In this document: in pieces, positions 35,548 through 43,928 of the stretch
Layout: each line of letters begins with the position of its first letter
How positions within the stretch are numbered: position 1 is the stretch's first letter
Source: JAPLDP01 sp964628285
GTDB taxonomy: Bacteria > Bacteroidota > Bacteroidia > Bacteroidales > JAGONC01
Reading direction: 5' to 3'
DNA length: 64,000 nucleotides
Assembly: GCA_964628285.1 (NCBI GenBank)
Contig: CAZVNP010000004.1
Span: forward strand, 1 to 64,000
The notes under the pieces: model-generated
Seen by the model: the letters and a program-made list of their open reading frames with translations, nothing else
The model's database searches: none
Told to the model about the DNA's origin: nothing
Program-made: the position numbers and the translations under genes

Positions 35548-36282
35548 ATGATCAAACCTTCCGACATCATGCGCATGTTTTTATTGACCGGTTTGTTTTT
35601 TCTTCATGTTTTTCAGGTCTTTCCCCAGGGAAACCTGGATACGCTCCTGGAGGCGAGAAAAGCGGCCATGGGAAATTACCGACTTATTAACGATACCATG
35701 ACGGTCCGCACGTGGGTCAACATGCGCAACTATTCACGCAGCCTTGAGAAGGTGGTCGCTGCCGATAACCTGATCATCGACTCGATCATGCCTGGCATCC
35801 TGGCCAGGCTGGACTTGTCCGTTCAGCGGTCGGCCATGCTTGAAAAGCAGCTGTCGGAAGAGAAGCAGGCCCTGGAACTCTCACGTGGTGAGATCAAAAA
35901 CCTTCAGATATTGTATAATTTTCTTTTCTATATCGGGGGCGTCATCGCCGTACTCTTACTGACCTTCTTTATCCTGGCCCTGATCTATATTTTCAGGTAC
36001 AGGTCCACGGCCAGGAGGGATCGGGATCATGAACGGCAGCTGAAAGAGCTGGAAAAACAGCTCGACGAGTACCGTCAGTCCATAGAGAACCTCACCCTCA
36101 GCCGGGAGCGTCTCAGCGGGGAGCCGCAGAGCGGCGGCGATACCGGTCAGGGTACGGTATCAGAAAAGGGAGCCCTGGAGCGTGAGTTGAGGGAGGTGAG
36201 AGCCTCTCTGGAAAGGGAGACGCAGGTGCGGCTTGAGATCGAGGAGGAGTTGAGGAAACTGCTGGAGGAACTGAAGAAGTAG
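35548..36282 (+). CDS. Coiled-coil protein with signal peptide and one membrane segment
   Basis: 244 aa of unknown function. Signal peptide or first membrane anchor at about 8-27 (MRMFLLTGLFFLHVFQVF); an exported helical part (28-125); a transmembrane helix at about 128-150 (FLFYIGGVIAVLLLTFFILA); then a charged, long coiled coil (155-244) rich in Glu, Arg and Lys facing the cytoplasm. The layout suggests a membrane-spanning scaffold, not an enzyme. No family is recognised. The stop codon TAG overlaps the first heptanucleotide of the repeat array that leads into the 36298-36397 gap. Confidence 0.7.
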   Translation: MIKPSDIMRMFLLTGLFFLHVFQVFPQGNLDTLLEARKAAMGNYRLINDTMTVRTWVNMRNYSRSLEKVVAADNLIIDSIMPGILARLDLSVQRSAMLEKQLSEEKQALELSRGEIKNLQILYNFLFYIGGVIAVLLLTFFILALIYIFRYRSTARRDRDHERQLKELEKQLDEYRQSIENLTLSRERLSGEPQSGGDTGQGTVSEKGALERELREVRASLERETQVRLEIEEELRKLLEELKK

Positions 36283-36397
36283 TCGTCAGTCTTCAGTNNN
36301 NNNNNNNNNNNNNNNNNNNNNNNNNNNNNNNNNNNNNNNNNNNNNNNNNNNNNNNNNNNNNNNNNNNNNNNNNNNNNNNNNNNNNNNNNNNNNNNNN
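36281..36397. repeat. AGTCNTC heptanucleotides running into an assembly gap (100 N)
   Basis: AGTCGTC (36281-36287), AGTCTTC (36288-36294) and AGT lead into N at 36298-36397; TCAGTTAAC follows. The gap is probably an unresolved longer array of the same kind as at 59095-59150. Confidence 0.7.
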
Positions 36398-37032
36398 TCA
36401 GTTAACAATTCAAAAGTTTGAAGACATTGCCCTCGTTGCGTCTTCATAGCGCTCATTGCGGTTAAAAAGAGACGATCCTGATTGATATTTTTCTTTAACC
36501 GCAAAGAGCGCAGAGGAGGCGCAGAGAGCGCAGAGAACTGAAAATTTATTATTTAATCCTCCGTGAAACTCTGTTTATCCCGGTCTTCCTCTGTGGTTAA
36601 ACAAAACACTTCTCCTCGCAATTTTCAACACTCATTGAAGAACATTCATCGAACATTGCAATATTGAATATTCAATGAATATTTATATTTTTAATTATTC
36701 TTCAAACCCATCTTCACCCCCTGGCGTCTTGTAGCTTGCAGCTGAATTCCTTTGCGTCCCATGCGGAACAATAGCGTCCATTGCGGTTAAACAAATCCTT
36801 TTTCAATTTGAATTATTAGAATTTAAAATTTTTTAATAAATAAACCAAAACACTTGTTTTTAAAGAAATGATGTTGTATATTCGCTATACCAAAATTGAA
36901 TAAGGATTTGTTGCATCCCACCCGATCCATGTGTGGTCACGCTCTCCTATTATCAAACATACCCTCCATGAAAGCATTAAAAGAACCTTCCGGATAATTC
37001 ATCAAATTACCAACTTTTTAAAAATTACTGCC
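36398..37032. other. Intergenic region with GCGGTTAAA inverted repeats
   Basis: No gene is supported. An inverted repeat pairs 36449-36466 with 36494-36511 (17 of 18 positions), containing TTGCGGTTAAA; another copy of that word in the same orientation as the left arm is at 36774-36791. The segment 36500-36535 (GCAAAGAGCGCAGAGG type) belongs to a class of periodic repeats common in bacterial intergenic DNA. The region is AT-rich from 36640. Confidence 0.6.
36854..36884 (+). promoter_or_regulatory. Possible promoter of the lipoprotein gene at 37033
   Basis: TTG at 36854-36856, a 20-nt spacer and TATATTCG at 36877-36884, one mismatch from TAnnTTTG. It would give a leader of about 140 nt. Confidence 0.35.
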
Positions 37033-37797
37033 ATGAAAAAAATCTCTCCCTTTTTCTTATCTTCGTTTTTGATGATTCTATTTATTTTCGGTTGTAAAAA
37101 AGAGATGACAGTGATACAACCTGAAACCAATTCCACCGTCTCCAACTATGAGAATATTGAAAACAGGATCAAAGCATTTAAGGAATTGATGAATTCCAAT
37201 CTCGATGTATCATCTTCCGGTTCTTCCAATCAAACTCTGTTTCCGGATTTGACATTGGTGCTGGGCATTGGTAATTACCAGTGGCGTTACGGCCAATTTG
37301 ACTCGACAGATTATTGGTTCCGGGCCTGGGATCAGGGCAAATGTGGGCCTTATTATGATCCTAATATTGAAGCCGATGCCATTGATCAACTGCTGTATAA
37401 AATTCATCATCCTCTTTCACAACCTCCGGCCGGTTATCGGTACTATTTCATTGATATTGTTATTCTTTCAAATAATGGGTTTGGTTACTATCCCGATGAT
37501 TATCCGGATGAAAATTATCCAGGCGAATGGGATGCGTTCAGATTATTCAGTGCATCTGGTGAGGGTGAAGAACCACCCGAGCAGCCTTGTATCAATCCGG
37601 ATGATATGAATTACTACCTTTATGATGGAGTGGTTTATATAATAAATGATCTAAAACCTGGCGGGAAAACATTCGCCGATTGTTTCATGTCTTGGGACGT
37701 AGGAACTGGGATGTATACATGGAATTACGTTCATAAAATTGATTCCATCCAATATGGGGTAAGACTTCAAACCATTGATCCAGCTAAAACACCATAA
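37033..37797 (+). CDS. Putative lipoprotein of unknown function
   Basis: 254 aa from the ATG at 37033 (MKKISPFFLSS); an in-frame ATG at 36931 would add 34 residues before a clear lipoprotein signal (LFIFGC, Cys22, followed by KKE). The mature part is acidic and aromatic, with Tyr/Asp/Pro-rich stretches such as YYPDDYPDENYPGEWD, and no family that I recognise. The codon use is AT-rich relative to the housekeeping genes nearby. It is followed after 51 bp by a frameshifted T9SS gene in the same direction. Surface or periplasmic location is likely. Confidence 0.65.
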   Translation: MKKISPFFLSSFLMILFIFGCKKEMTVIQPETNSTVSNYENIENRIKAFKELMNSNLDVSSSGSSNQTLFPDLTLVLGIGNYQWRYGQFDSTDYWFRAWDQGKCGPYYDPNIEADAIDQLLYKIHHPLSQPPAGYRYYFIDIVILSNNGFGYYPDDYPDENYPGEWDAFRLFSASGEGEEPPEQPCINPDDMNYYLYDGVVYIINDLKPGGKTFADCFMSWDVGTGMYTWNYVHKIDSIQYGVRLQTIDPAKTP

Positions 37798-37848
37798 CTA
37801 ATAATTTAGGATACACACCGACTGTGACTTATGGTGTGTATCCTTAAT

Positions 37849-39299
37849 ATGAAACTAATGAGACATATTTATTTGATTTTTTTTTACAGTTATTTGAAAG
37901 TTATTCCCAAAACACATTTGAATTCTTAATAAAGACCGATAGGGATGAAAATCCGGCAGATGTCATTGAGGATGCTGTCGGTAATTTTTTTCTGATTGGA
38001 AAAAGGGTTCAATGGTATCCTTTTGAAGAAAAAGGATTATTGGTTAAAGTCAGTTCAGATGGTAAAATACTGGATGAAAGGGAATTTGGGAATTCTGACA
38101 CAGCAAATAATTTTTTTACTGTATACAATTACATGAAAGATAGCATAATTATTATGGGCGGTTCCGGGGAGAGCACATTAACTAAAATTTTAATGTTAAA
38201 AGCTGATAATAATCTTAATTCCTTTATCAAATATGACTATGTTATTCCTCCGGATGATATCATAGGGGATTTACATTCTCTTATTAACAGTAAAAATGAT
38301 ATCATAATAAGCGGAATGAGTTACAATACGGAAACCTTACAAGATCTGTTTTTTTATAAAATTTCAATGTATGGAGACAGCTTATGTTCGGTTTTTTATC
38401 CTCAGGATAATATGCAGTGGGCTTATGATATGCTGGAATTGAAGGGAAATATTGGTTATAAAGTTTTTGCATTCGGCATTTTTTATAGTTCGATAACTGT
38501 TAGTAATATTATTGATTTGGATACTAATTTCAATATTTTGTCTGTTGATTCCCTTCCACACACTATAAATCAAAATAACTGTGCAGAGTGGTTAAGTGAT
38601 ACGACATATTTGGTAACCGGCAAATGTGATTATCTTAATAGTAGGAATATGGGCCTGTTGGAGCTCGATACTTCCGACTTGTTGTTAAATGAGTTTTTTG
38701 CCGATTTAAATCATGATACTATCGTTTTTCCCGGTGTATACCAAAATGTCGATTTCCTTTCAAAAGATAATATTTACTTTGGTGGAACCTTTAACGTTAT
38801 TCCCAATCATGTTCCATATCAAAATGAACCCTCCTGGATTGAATTATGCAACCTCGATTCAAACCTGAACCTGAAATGGAAAAAATATTACGGCGGCGAT
38901 GCCTTCTATTTCCTGTGGGCTCTTAAAGCTACTCAGGACGGAGGATGCATCATGGTTTCACACCGGTACGACCATAACGTTCAATACCAGGAATGCGATA
39001 TCCATGTTTTGAAAGTGGACGAGAACGGGCTTGTCACTTCCATTCCGGAAGATAAGAACTTCAAGATTTGCGAAGTCATCCTTTATCCGAATCCGGGGAA
39101 AGACATCATCCATATCAGCACAGCCTTGAAGGACTTGATGTTAACCTTTTATGACATGAATAGCAGGGTTGTCCTTCAAAAATCCATTACACATGATGAA
39201 ACAACTCTGTATGCCGGTGATCTAAGCCCCGGAAATTATGTGTATACCTTCACGAAGGATGGGAAGAAGGTTGAAGAAGGCAAATGGGTAAAAGAATAA
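37849..39299 (+). pseudogene. T9SS-sorted secreted protein, frameshifted in a T9 tract in its signal peptide
   Basis: From the ATG at 37849 the frame reads MKLMRHIYLIFF and leaves the coding frame at nine T (37877-37885). One extra T would join it to the long open frame (LQLFESYSQNTFEFLIKTDRDE and on) and give a single protein of about 483 aa with a normal signal peptide. The TTG at 38040, the first start-like codon in the downstream frame, is well inside the conserved sequence. The body is propeller-like (repeats of FFLIG, DLFFYKISMYGD types) and ends with a T9SS sorting domain (about the last 75 residues, ILYPNPGKDIIHIS to GKWVKE). It is AT-rich. A sequencing error, a true pseudogene and slippage-controlled phase variation are all possible. 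Confidence 0.7.
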
Positions 39300-39302
39300 T
39301 TG

Positions 39303-39380
39303 ATTGCACGATTGATCGATGGCCGATAGCCCGATTGAACGAAGTACTTCGGCCATCGTTCAATCGTATGATCGCGCAAT
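39303..39380. repeat. Hairpin element with overlapping inverted repeats and 8-nt periodicity
   Basis: CGATGGCCGA (39317-39326) pairs with TCGGCCATCG (39349-39358), and CGATTGAACGA (39332-39342) with TCGTTCAATCG (39356-39366); the two pairings share bases, so only one can form at a time. The outer ATTGC/GCAAT (39303-39307, 39376-39380) encloses both. The arms read as 8-mers (GATTGCAC, GATTGATC). It starts 4 bp after a stop codon and may act as a 3' stabiliser or terminator. Confidence 0.65.
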
Positions 39381-39422
39381 ATTCCCCTCTCTCCAAACTC
39401 TGATCCCGACCTGCCGATCTGA

Positions 39423-39498
39423 AGACCTGAAGACCCGTAGACCAGTAGACCTGCAGACCTGAAGACCTCCCTCTTGCAGCTCGCAGCTCCCAGTTATT
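39423..39498. repeat. Six AGACCNNN octamers followed by AGCTNNN heptamers
   Basis: Exact 8-nt period: AGACCTGA, AGACCCGT, AGACCAGT, AGACCTGC, AGACCTGA, AGACCTCC (39423-39470). Then AGCTCGC, AGCTCCC, AGTTATT (39478-39498, period 7), the last overlapping the stop codon of the membrane protein gene that ends at 39497. Confidence 0.8.
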
Positions 39499-41251
39499 AT
39501 TCCACCTTCACCATTTTGCTCACCCCATTGTCGAACCACATTTTCCCTTCAATCAGCATTTCTACCGTGAGGAGATATTCACCGGGTTCCTGTGGAGTTT
39601 GAACCATAACGGTTTGTTTCAGCCGGTTATTAATACCACTCTTAACGGGTGTTCTGATGCCATCCCATTGATAAAGCTGTCCGTTGTGATACCAGTGACA
39701 GGACAGGAGAGGGGTGCAGCCAAAGAGAGAGGTGCCGGGAGGTGTATTACGATTACGGATATGGACGAGGATTGCTACCGTTGTGTTGGCATTGTATTTT
39801 TTCCGGGGTTCAATGGACAGATGCAGTTTCTCGCCGTAACGGCGTAAGGCGTCAGGTGTTATGAAAAGGGGCCTGTATACGCAGCGTGTCAGTTGGAAAT
39901 AACGGGTGTTCAGATAACTGTCATCATCCACCTCCCAGCGGGTGAAGATAAATTGATCCGGATCAGGGTATCGTATCTTTTCCGCCGCTACCAAATCCTC
40001 TTGCGTGACGACCGAAACGGCCCGTTGTGGACTTCCTTCGGCGCTCAGCAGCATGGATTCCACCGGCAGCGACCATCCGAAATCCATCGTGCTTTGGTTC
40101 AGGGTTGCCTGTGCGATATAGAACTTGTTGCCAGGCATCTGACGGCTGAAAGCAACCATCCCCTTGATCTGTGCCATCCTTTCCCTGAAATGATGACCCG
40201 CTTTAACGATGCCTGCAGGCCGGATAACCACGATCAATGTCAACATGACCAGCGTCACGGCACGGATGACGGTACCCGGTTTCCTGACGACACCATCGAT
40301 ATAAGGCCACAAGACAAGGAAAACGATGGGAAAGTAAACCTGTTCCATGTACCTGCCGCTTTCGAGACCGTTATATGTGACGTTGACCAGCAGGAGATAG
40401 GCTCCGGAAAAAATAAGAATAAGGAGCATCCGGGAATATTCTTTTGACCTGATAAAAACAATCAGTGTGATAAGAAACAGCAGCCCCGCATCCCAGTAAT
40501 ATCTGATCAGGTAGATGACAAGGTCCGACAGGTAATGAAGGTTCAGCAACTGAAGATAATGCTTGTGAGACCGGAAGTGAAGCAACAGGCCAACTTTTCC
40601 CTGCTCATAGGGACTGAAGGTGAACCATTTATAAATCATACCCAGGACCAGCAGGCTGACAAGGAGAACATGCAGCCTGTCCACTTTTCTTTTATTTTTT
40701 ATGACATCCCACGCCAGCACAAACAGGAATAAGTACTGGTTAACGGGATGGCTGGTGATAACGAGTGCACCAAGTATCAACAGCAGGGTGATGTTCATCG
40801 TGCTGCGGGGCAGTTCGCGACAGGTTATTTTAGCCAGCAGGGTGCTGAAAAGGATCAGCAGCCCGATGCCGTAGTACATCTCAAACTGCGGGGTGAAGTA
40901 ACTTTGACCGATGCCGGTGATCTGAACCAGAACAAGGGCCAGTGCGGCATACCGGTCACCCAACCGGTAGAAGGCTATGAGGGCAAGAAGGTAGAAGTAC
41001 AGGACATGACCCAGCGAATAAAGAATGATGACGGCTTTGAGGGGCAGGCGGGCGTTGACGGCGAGCCAGGGCAGGATCTGTGAAAAAAAAAGTATCAGCC
41101 TGTTGTGTTCTATCCAGAATCCTCTGCCGTTGATCACCCGTGAGAGGTAATAGCCGGCATCGGCATAGAGACGCTCTTCGCTGAAAAGGAAAGCCATGAC
41201 CAAAAGGCCTGCGAAGACTAAGTGCAGGAAAAGCGCATCTCTTTTGGCCAT
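39497..41251 (-). CDS. Polytopic membrane protein, GT-C-like layout
   Basis: 584 aa. About ten hydrophobic helices fill residues 8-350, then a soluble domain of about 230 residues ending in an Ig-like sandwich (PGEYLLTVEMLIEGKMWFDNG). The conserved-looking acidic residues just after the first helix (SEERLYADAGYYL) recall the first periplasmic loop of GT-C glycosyltransferases, which hold a catalytic Asp there. No closer family is recognised. If it is a GT-C enzyme, it would use a lipid-linked sugar on the outer face of the inner membrane; this is inference only. It is 63 bp downstream of the orphan exported protein and may be cotranscribed. Confidence 0.7.
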   Translation of the reverse strand: MAKRDALFLHLVFAGLLVMAFLFSEERLYADAGYYLSRVINGRGFWIEHNRLILFFSQILPWLAVNARLPLKAVIILYSLGHVLYFYLLALIAFYRLGDRYAALALVLVQITGIGQSYFTPQFEMYYGIGLLILFSTLLAKITCRELPRSTMNITLLLILGALVITSHPVNQYLFLFVLAWDVIKNKRKVDRLHVLLVSLLVLGMIYKWFTFSPYEQGKVGLLLHFRSHKHYLQLLNLHYLSDLVIYLIRYYWDAGLLFLITLIVFIRSKEYSRMLLILIFSGAYLLLVNVTYNGLESGRYMEQVYFPIVFLVLWPYIDGVVRKPGTVIRAVTLVMLTLIVVIRPAGIVKAGHHFRERMAQIKGMVAFSRQMPGNKFYIAQATLNQSTMDFGWSLPVESMLLSAEGSPQRAVSVVTQEDLVAAEKIRYPDPDQFIFTRWEVDDDSYLNTRYFQLTRCVYRPLFITPDALRRYGEKLHLSIEPRKKYNANTTVAILVHIRNRNTPPGTSLFGCTPLLSCHWYHNGQLYQWDGIRTPVKSGINNRLKQTVMVQTPQEPGEYLLTVEMLIEGKMWFDNGVSKMVKVE

Positions 41252-41314
41252 GATGAGGTGATCAGATAACGGACGGTAAATATAAAAAATAATAAGATGG
41301 AAAGGCTGTCATCG

Positions 41315-43543
41315 TCACCACGATTTCAGGTAGGCTTTGCGGAAAGCATCCAGCCATTTATTACCGTGGATGTATTCGTTTACCTTGTCGCCCGGAGTGG
41401 CGGAGGGGTCGGCAGCATGGTCCAGATGTGCCATGGCGGCACCCAGCTTCCTCTGGACGTCGGCCGTAAGAAGCGGATCGCAGTCTCTCTCCTTCAACAA
41501 CATCAGGGTGCTTAGGGCTCCGGTGAGATCATTAACAGCAGTCAGACCGGCCACATAGCATAAAATCATGGAGTTTCCGGCATACGCCTGAAGCATGTCA
41601 TTAAACGCAGGTAGATCGATGCCGAACGCCTTCACATTGAAATCATAATAAAAGGAGCTGATGGTCTTATAACGTTCAGCAGCTTTTTTGCAATCGCCGG
41701 TCTTCAGGTCATCCTGCAGGTTTTTCAGCATCGTCATGAATTCGATCGCCGGGGTATATTCTTCAGCGACAGCGGCTGCCGAGTCGGCTTCATTTTGCAA
41801 ATCACAGCCTTCATTTTCGTGGGTGAGGTTCATCACCTGCCGGAGTGCAGATGCAGCGGTCAAGTAGTGTTGTTTATGAAGGCTTTCAAGCGCGCCGGCG
41901 ATCATCTGTCGGCAGGTGACGGCCGTATTGCGGCACGTCCTGTCATTGATCAGTGAGTCGAGCTGCCGCATGGCGGCGACGGTCACCGTGTCGTCGGTCA
42001 GATCGTAGGCATGCATGAGGTCCAGGCATTCGTAATAGATACGACGTGATTTGCCGGGTTCATTACCCCAAACATGCATACGTGCTGTGCTTAGTTTCTC
42101 CTGTATGAGCGGACGACCGGTTATCATCAAAAGGCTGTCATGGAGGACCGCCCGGCTGCTGTGCACGGCCACGTCGGTGGCGATGAACTGCGGGTTGTCG
42201 CGTTGCAGTTCTGCGGCCTGTGCCAGGTATTCGCCGGCCAGATCCGGCATCCCGGCATTCATGGCGCGGCGTGCCAGCGTGAGATAGAAGTCGTAGAGGC
42301 CATATACGGCGGCAGCCTGCCGGCGGAATAAAGCATCCGCACTGGCAACGCAGGGTAGAAGCCTTGTCAGACTGCCGACGCCCGCTAGCAGATCCTGCGC
42401 CTCGGCGAAGTTTTCCTGCCCTAAGAGAGTATCAGCCTGACGAAAAACGGACTGCAGGTAAGCATGTATTAGAACGTTGGCATGGTAACGGACAGAGACA
42501 TCACCATGAAGTTTCAATCGCGCAGCAGCCAGAAACACGGAATAATCCGCCAGCATGGCATTCGTGAAGGAAAGCCTGCCGAAGCCAAAATAATTTGTCC
42601 CGGAGAGGTATCCGTTGATTTTCGAAAGGTCAAAGAAATGAATGAAGAAGCCGGTGTACTCTGCAGCTAAGGCCCGGGGATCACAGGACAGGCTGTGATC
42701 AGGAAGGTGGTTTACGGATGACAGCAGCTCCTGACGGAACAGGGACTGTTTGTAGTTCAATATTTTTAAGCGCCGGAGGTACCCGTCCGGATCGTTATGC
42801 GTAAGATCAAGACCGGCTATGAAATGTTTGGTGTTCAAGCGGGTGATGATCTGATCTGCTTGCAGGTAACGTATGAAAGTCAGTGGCAGGATGAGGGCCG
42901 GGCTCACCGGTGTGCGCTCGATCATCCTCATCGCCGTGTCAGCAAGAGCGCAGGAGATATAATAATCGTTGATCTGTTGTATTTTGTCATCGAAGGCTCG
43001 TATTCCGGCTTCATCATACCCGAAGATCATGTGCTGAAGTTTAACGGTGGCAACGGTTTTTTCCTGCGGCCAGGGGATGGTGACCGTGGCGCTGCCGTTG
43101 CCGTCTTCAGCGATCGCCACCCTGCCGACGTGTCGCCGGACCGTATCCCGTTCCCCGAAAAAGATCATCAGATCGAGGCTGACGCGACCGGGTGAGAGCT
43201 GTTCCGCCATGTCGAAATCTTTATAGATGACATCGCCGTAGCACGTATCCCGGTGTATGAGTATCCTGAGCCGGAGTGTGCCGGCACCATCTCCTTCGCT
43301 TGTGGCAACGGTGGTGTAAGAGCAGGAGTAGTCGGTGGCGCCGATATCTTTCTGGAGCGCATCGGCGAGGATGTTTATCAAATGCTGAAAGTCAGGATCG
43401 TGGCGATATGCGGGATTGTGGAGGCTGAACAGGCAGATGCCGCCGCCGGGGGTCACCGTCACCGGCTGAACCTGGGCCGTCACCGGTTCCACGATGAGAA
43501 AGGCAAGGAATAATAGGGACAGATAAAGCGATCGAATAAACAT
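41315..43543 (-). CDS. Large exported helical protein of unknown function
   Basis: 742 aa from the ATG at 43543 (MFIRSLYLSLLF), which begins a standard signal peptide ending VTAQ. A longer frame from 43636 would read through a terminator and into the tRNA-Leu gene and is rejected. An N-terminal beta-rich part (about 25-200) is followed by about 500 residues of helical, TPR-like repeats with regular Ala/Leu spacing (for example NAGMPDLAGEYLAQAAELQR). No enzyme motif is visible. A periplasmic scaffold is the simplest reading. An AGGA at 43548-43551 (minus strand) may serve as ribosome-binding site; expression must come from readthrough of the tRNA terminator or a promoter not recognised here. 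Confidence 0.7.
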   Translation of the reverse strand: MFIRSLYLSLLFLAFLIVEPVTAQVQPVTVTPGGGICLFSLHNPAYRHDPDFQHLINILADALQKDIGATDYSCSYTTVATSEGDGAGTLRLRILIHRDTCYGDVIYKDFDMAEQLSPGRVSLDLMIFFGERDTVRRHVGRVAIAEDGNGSATVTIPWPQEKTVATVKLQHMIFGYDEAGIRAFDDKIQQINDYYISCALADTAMRMIERTPVSPALILPLTFIRYLQADQIITRLNTKHFIAGLDLTHNDPDGYLRRLKILNYKQSLFRQELLSSVNHLPDHSLSCDPRALAAEYTGFFIHFFDLSKINGYLSGTNYFGFGRLSFTNAMLADYSVFLAAARLKLHGDVSVRYHANVLIHAYLQSVFRQADTLLGQENFAEAQDLLAGVGSLTRLLPCVASADALFRRQAAAVYGLYDFYLTLARRAMNAGMPDLAGEYLAQAAELQRDNPQFIATDVAVHSSRAVLHDSLLMITGRPLIQEKLSTARMHVWGNEPGKSRRIYYECLDLMHAYDLTDDTVTVAAMRQLDSLINDRTCRNTAVTCRQMIAGALESLHKQHYLTAASALRQVMNLTHENEGCDLQNEADSAAAVAEEYTPAIEFMTMLKNLQDDLKTGDCKKAAERYKTISSFYYDFNVKAFGIDLPAFNDMLQAYAGNSMILCYVAGLTAVNDLTGALSTLMLLKERDCDPLLTADVQRKLGAAMAHLDHAADPSATPGDKVNEYIHGNKWLDAFRKAYLKSW

Positions 43544-43555
43544 GATGTATCCTGC

Positions 43556-43582
43556 AAAAAACCCCGGACAGCATCCGGGGTT
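43556..43582 (-). terminator. Rho-independent terminator of the tRNA-Leu operon
   Basis: Read on the minus strand: a 9-bp stem (43582-43574 with 43568-43560), 5-nt loop and T-run (43561-43556), 12 bp after the last tRNA. It ends 12 bp before the ATG of the next gene. Confidence 0.85.
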
Positions 43583-43593
43583 CGCTCTCTGGG

Positions 43594-43679
43594 TGCCCAA
43601 GACAAGACTCGAACTTGCACGGCCGTCAGGGGCCACTACACCCTGAATGTAGCGTGTCTACCAATTCCACCACTTGGGC
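43594..43679 (-). tRNA. tRNA-Leu (CAG)
   Basis: 86 nt with a long variable arm typical of tRNA-Leu. Acceptor arms GCCCAAG/CTTGGGC pair perfectly, the anticodon loop is TTCAGGG (anticodon CAG), and the T-loop is TTCGAGT. The 3' end A is followed by CCC, so CCA is not encoded. Third and last tRNA of the transcript. Confidence 0.93.
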
Positions 43680-43684
43680 TGTGG

Positions 43685-43768
43685 TGCCCAGGACAAGACT
43701 CGAACTTGCACATCCTAACGGATACTACCCCCTCAAAGTAGCGTGTCTACCAATTCCACCACTTGGGC
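43685..43768 (-). tRNA. tRNA-Leu (GAG), copy 1, with acceptor mismatch
   Basis: 84 nt, anticodon loop TTGAGGG (GAG), long variable arm. The 5' acceptor strand is GCCCAAG, as in the CAG tRNA, but the 3' strand is CCTGGGC, as in the other GAG copy, leaving an A6-C67 mismatch. The body is identical to the next copy. It is second in the transcript. Confidence 0.88.
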
Positions 43769-43773
43769 TGTGG

Positions 43774-43857
43774 TGCCCAGGACAAGACTCGAACTTGCAC
43801 ATCCTAACGGATACTACCCCCTCAAAGTAGCGTGTCTACCAATTCCACCACCTGGGC
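43774..43857 (-). tRNA. tRNA-Leu (GAG), copy 2
   Basis: 84 nt, anticodon loop TTGAGGG (GAG), acceptor GCCCAGG/CCTGGGC fully paired. First gene of the three-tRNA transcript; 5-bp spacers separate the genes, and the copies form an 89-bp tandem duplication. Confidence 0.93.
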
Positions 43858-43928
43858 TGAAGGAGAGTGCAAAATTAGAAATAAATATCAAGAATTAAAA
43901 GGGGGGGATAAAATTAGGAAATAGAAAA

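Noticed and set aside
36286..36504. Minus-strand open frame through the 36298-36397 gap
   Set aside because: It is mostly N and repeat sequence.
36931..37032. Earlier ATG for the lipoprotein gene
   Set aside because: The 34 added residues are not signal-like, and MKKISPFF at 37033 begins a normal lipoprotein signal.
43544..43636. N-terminal extension of the exported protein gene from a start at 43636
   Set aside because: It would read through the terminator and into a tRNA gene, and would hide a normal signal peptide that begins at 43543.
43615..43830. 71-codon open frame on the plus strand
   Set aside because: It is the antisense of the three tRNA-Leu genes.
43681..43858. 89-bp tandem repeat as a mobile or CRISPR-like repeat
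   Set aside because: Each copy folds as a complete tRNA-Leu with anticodon GAG.
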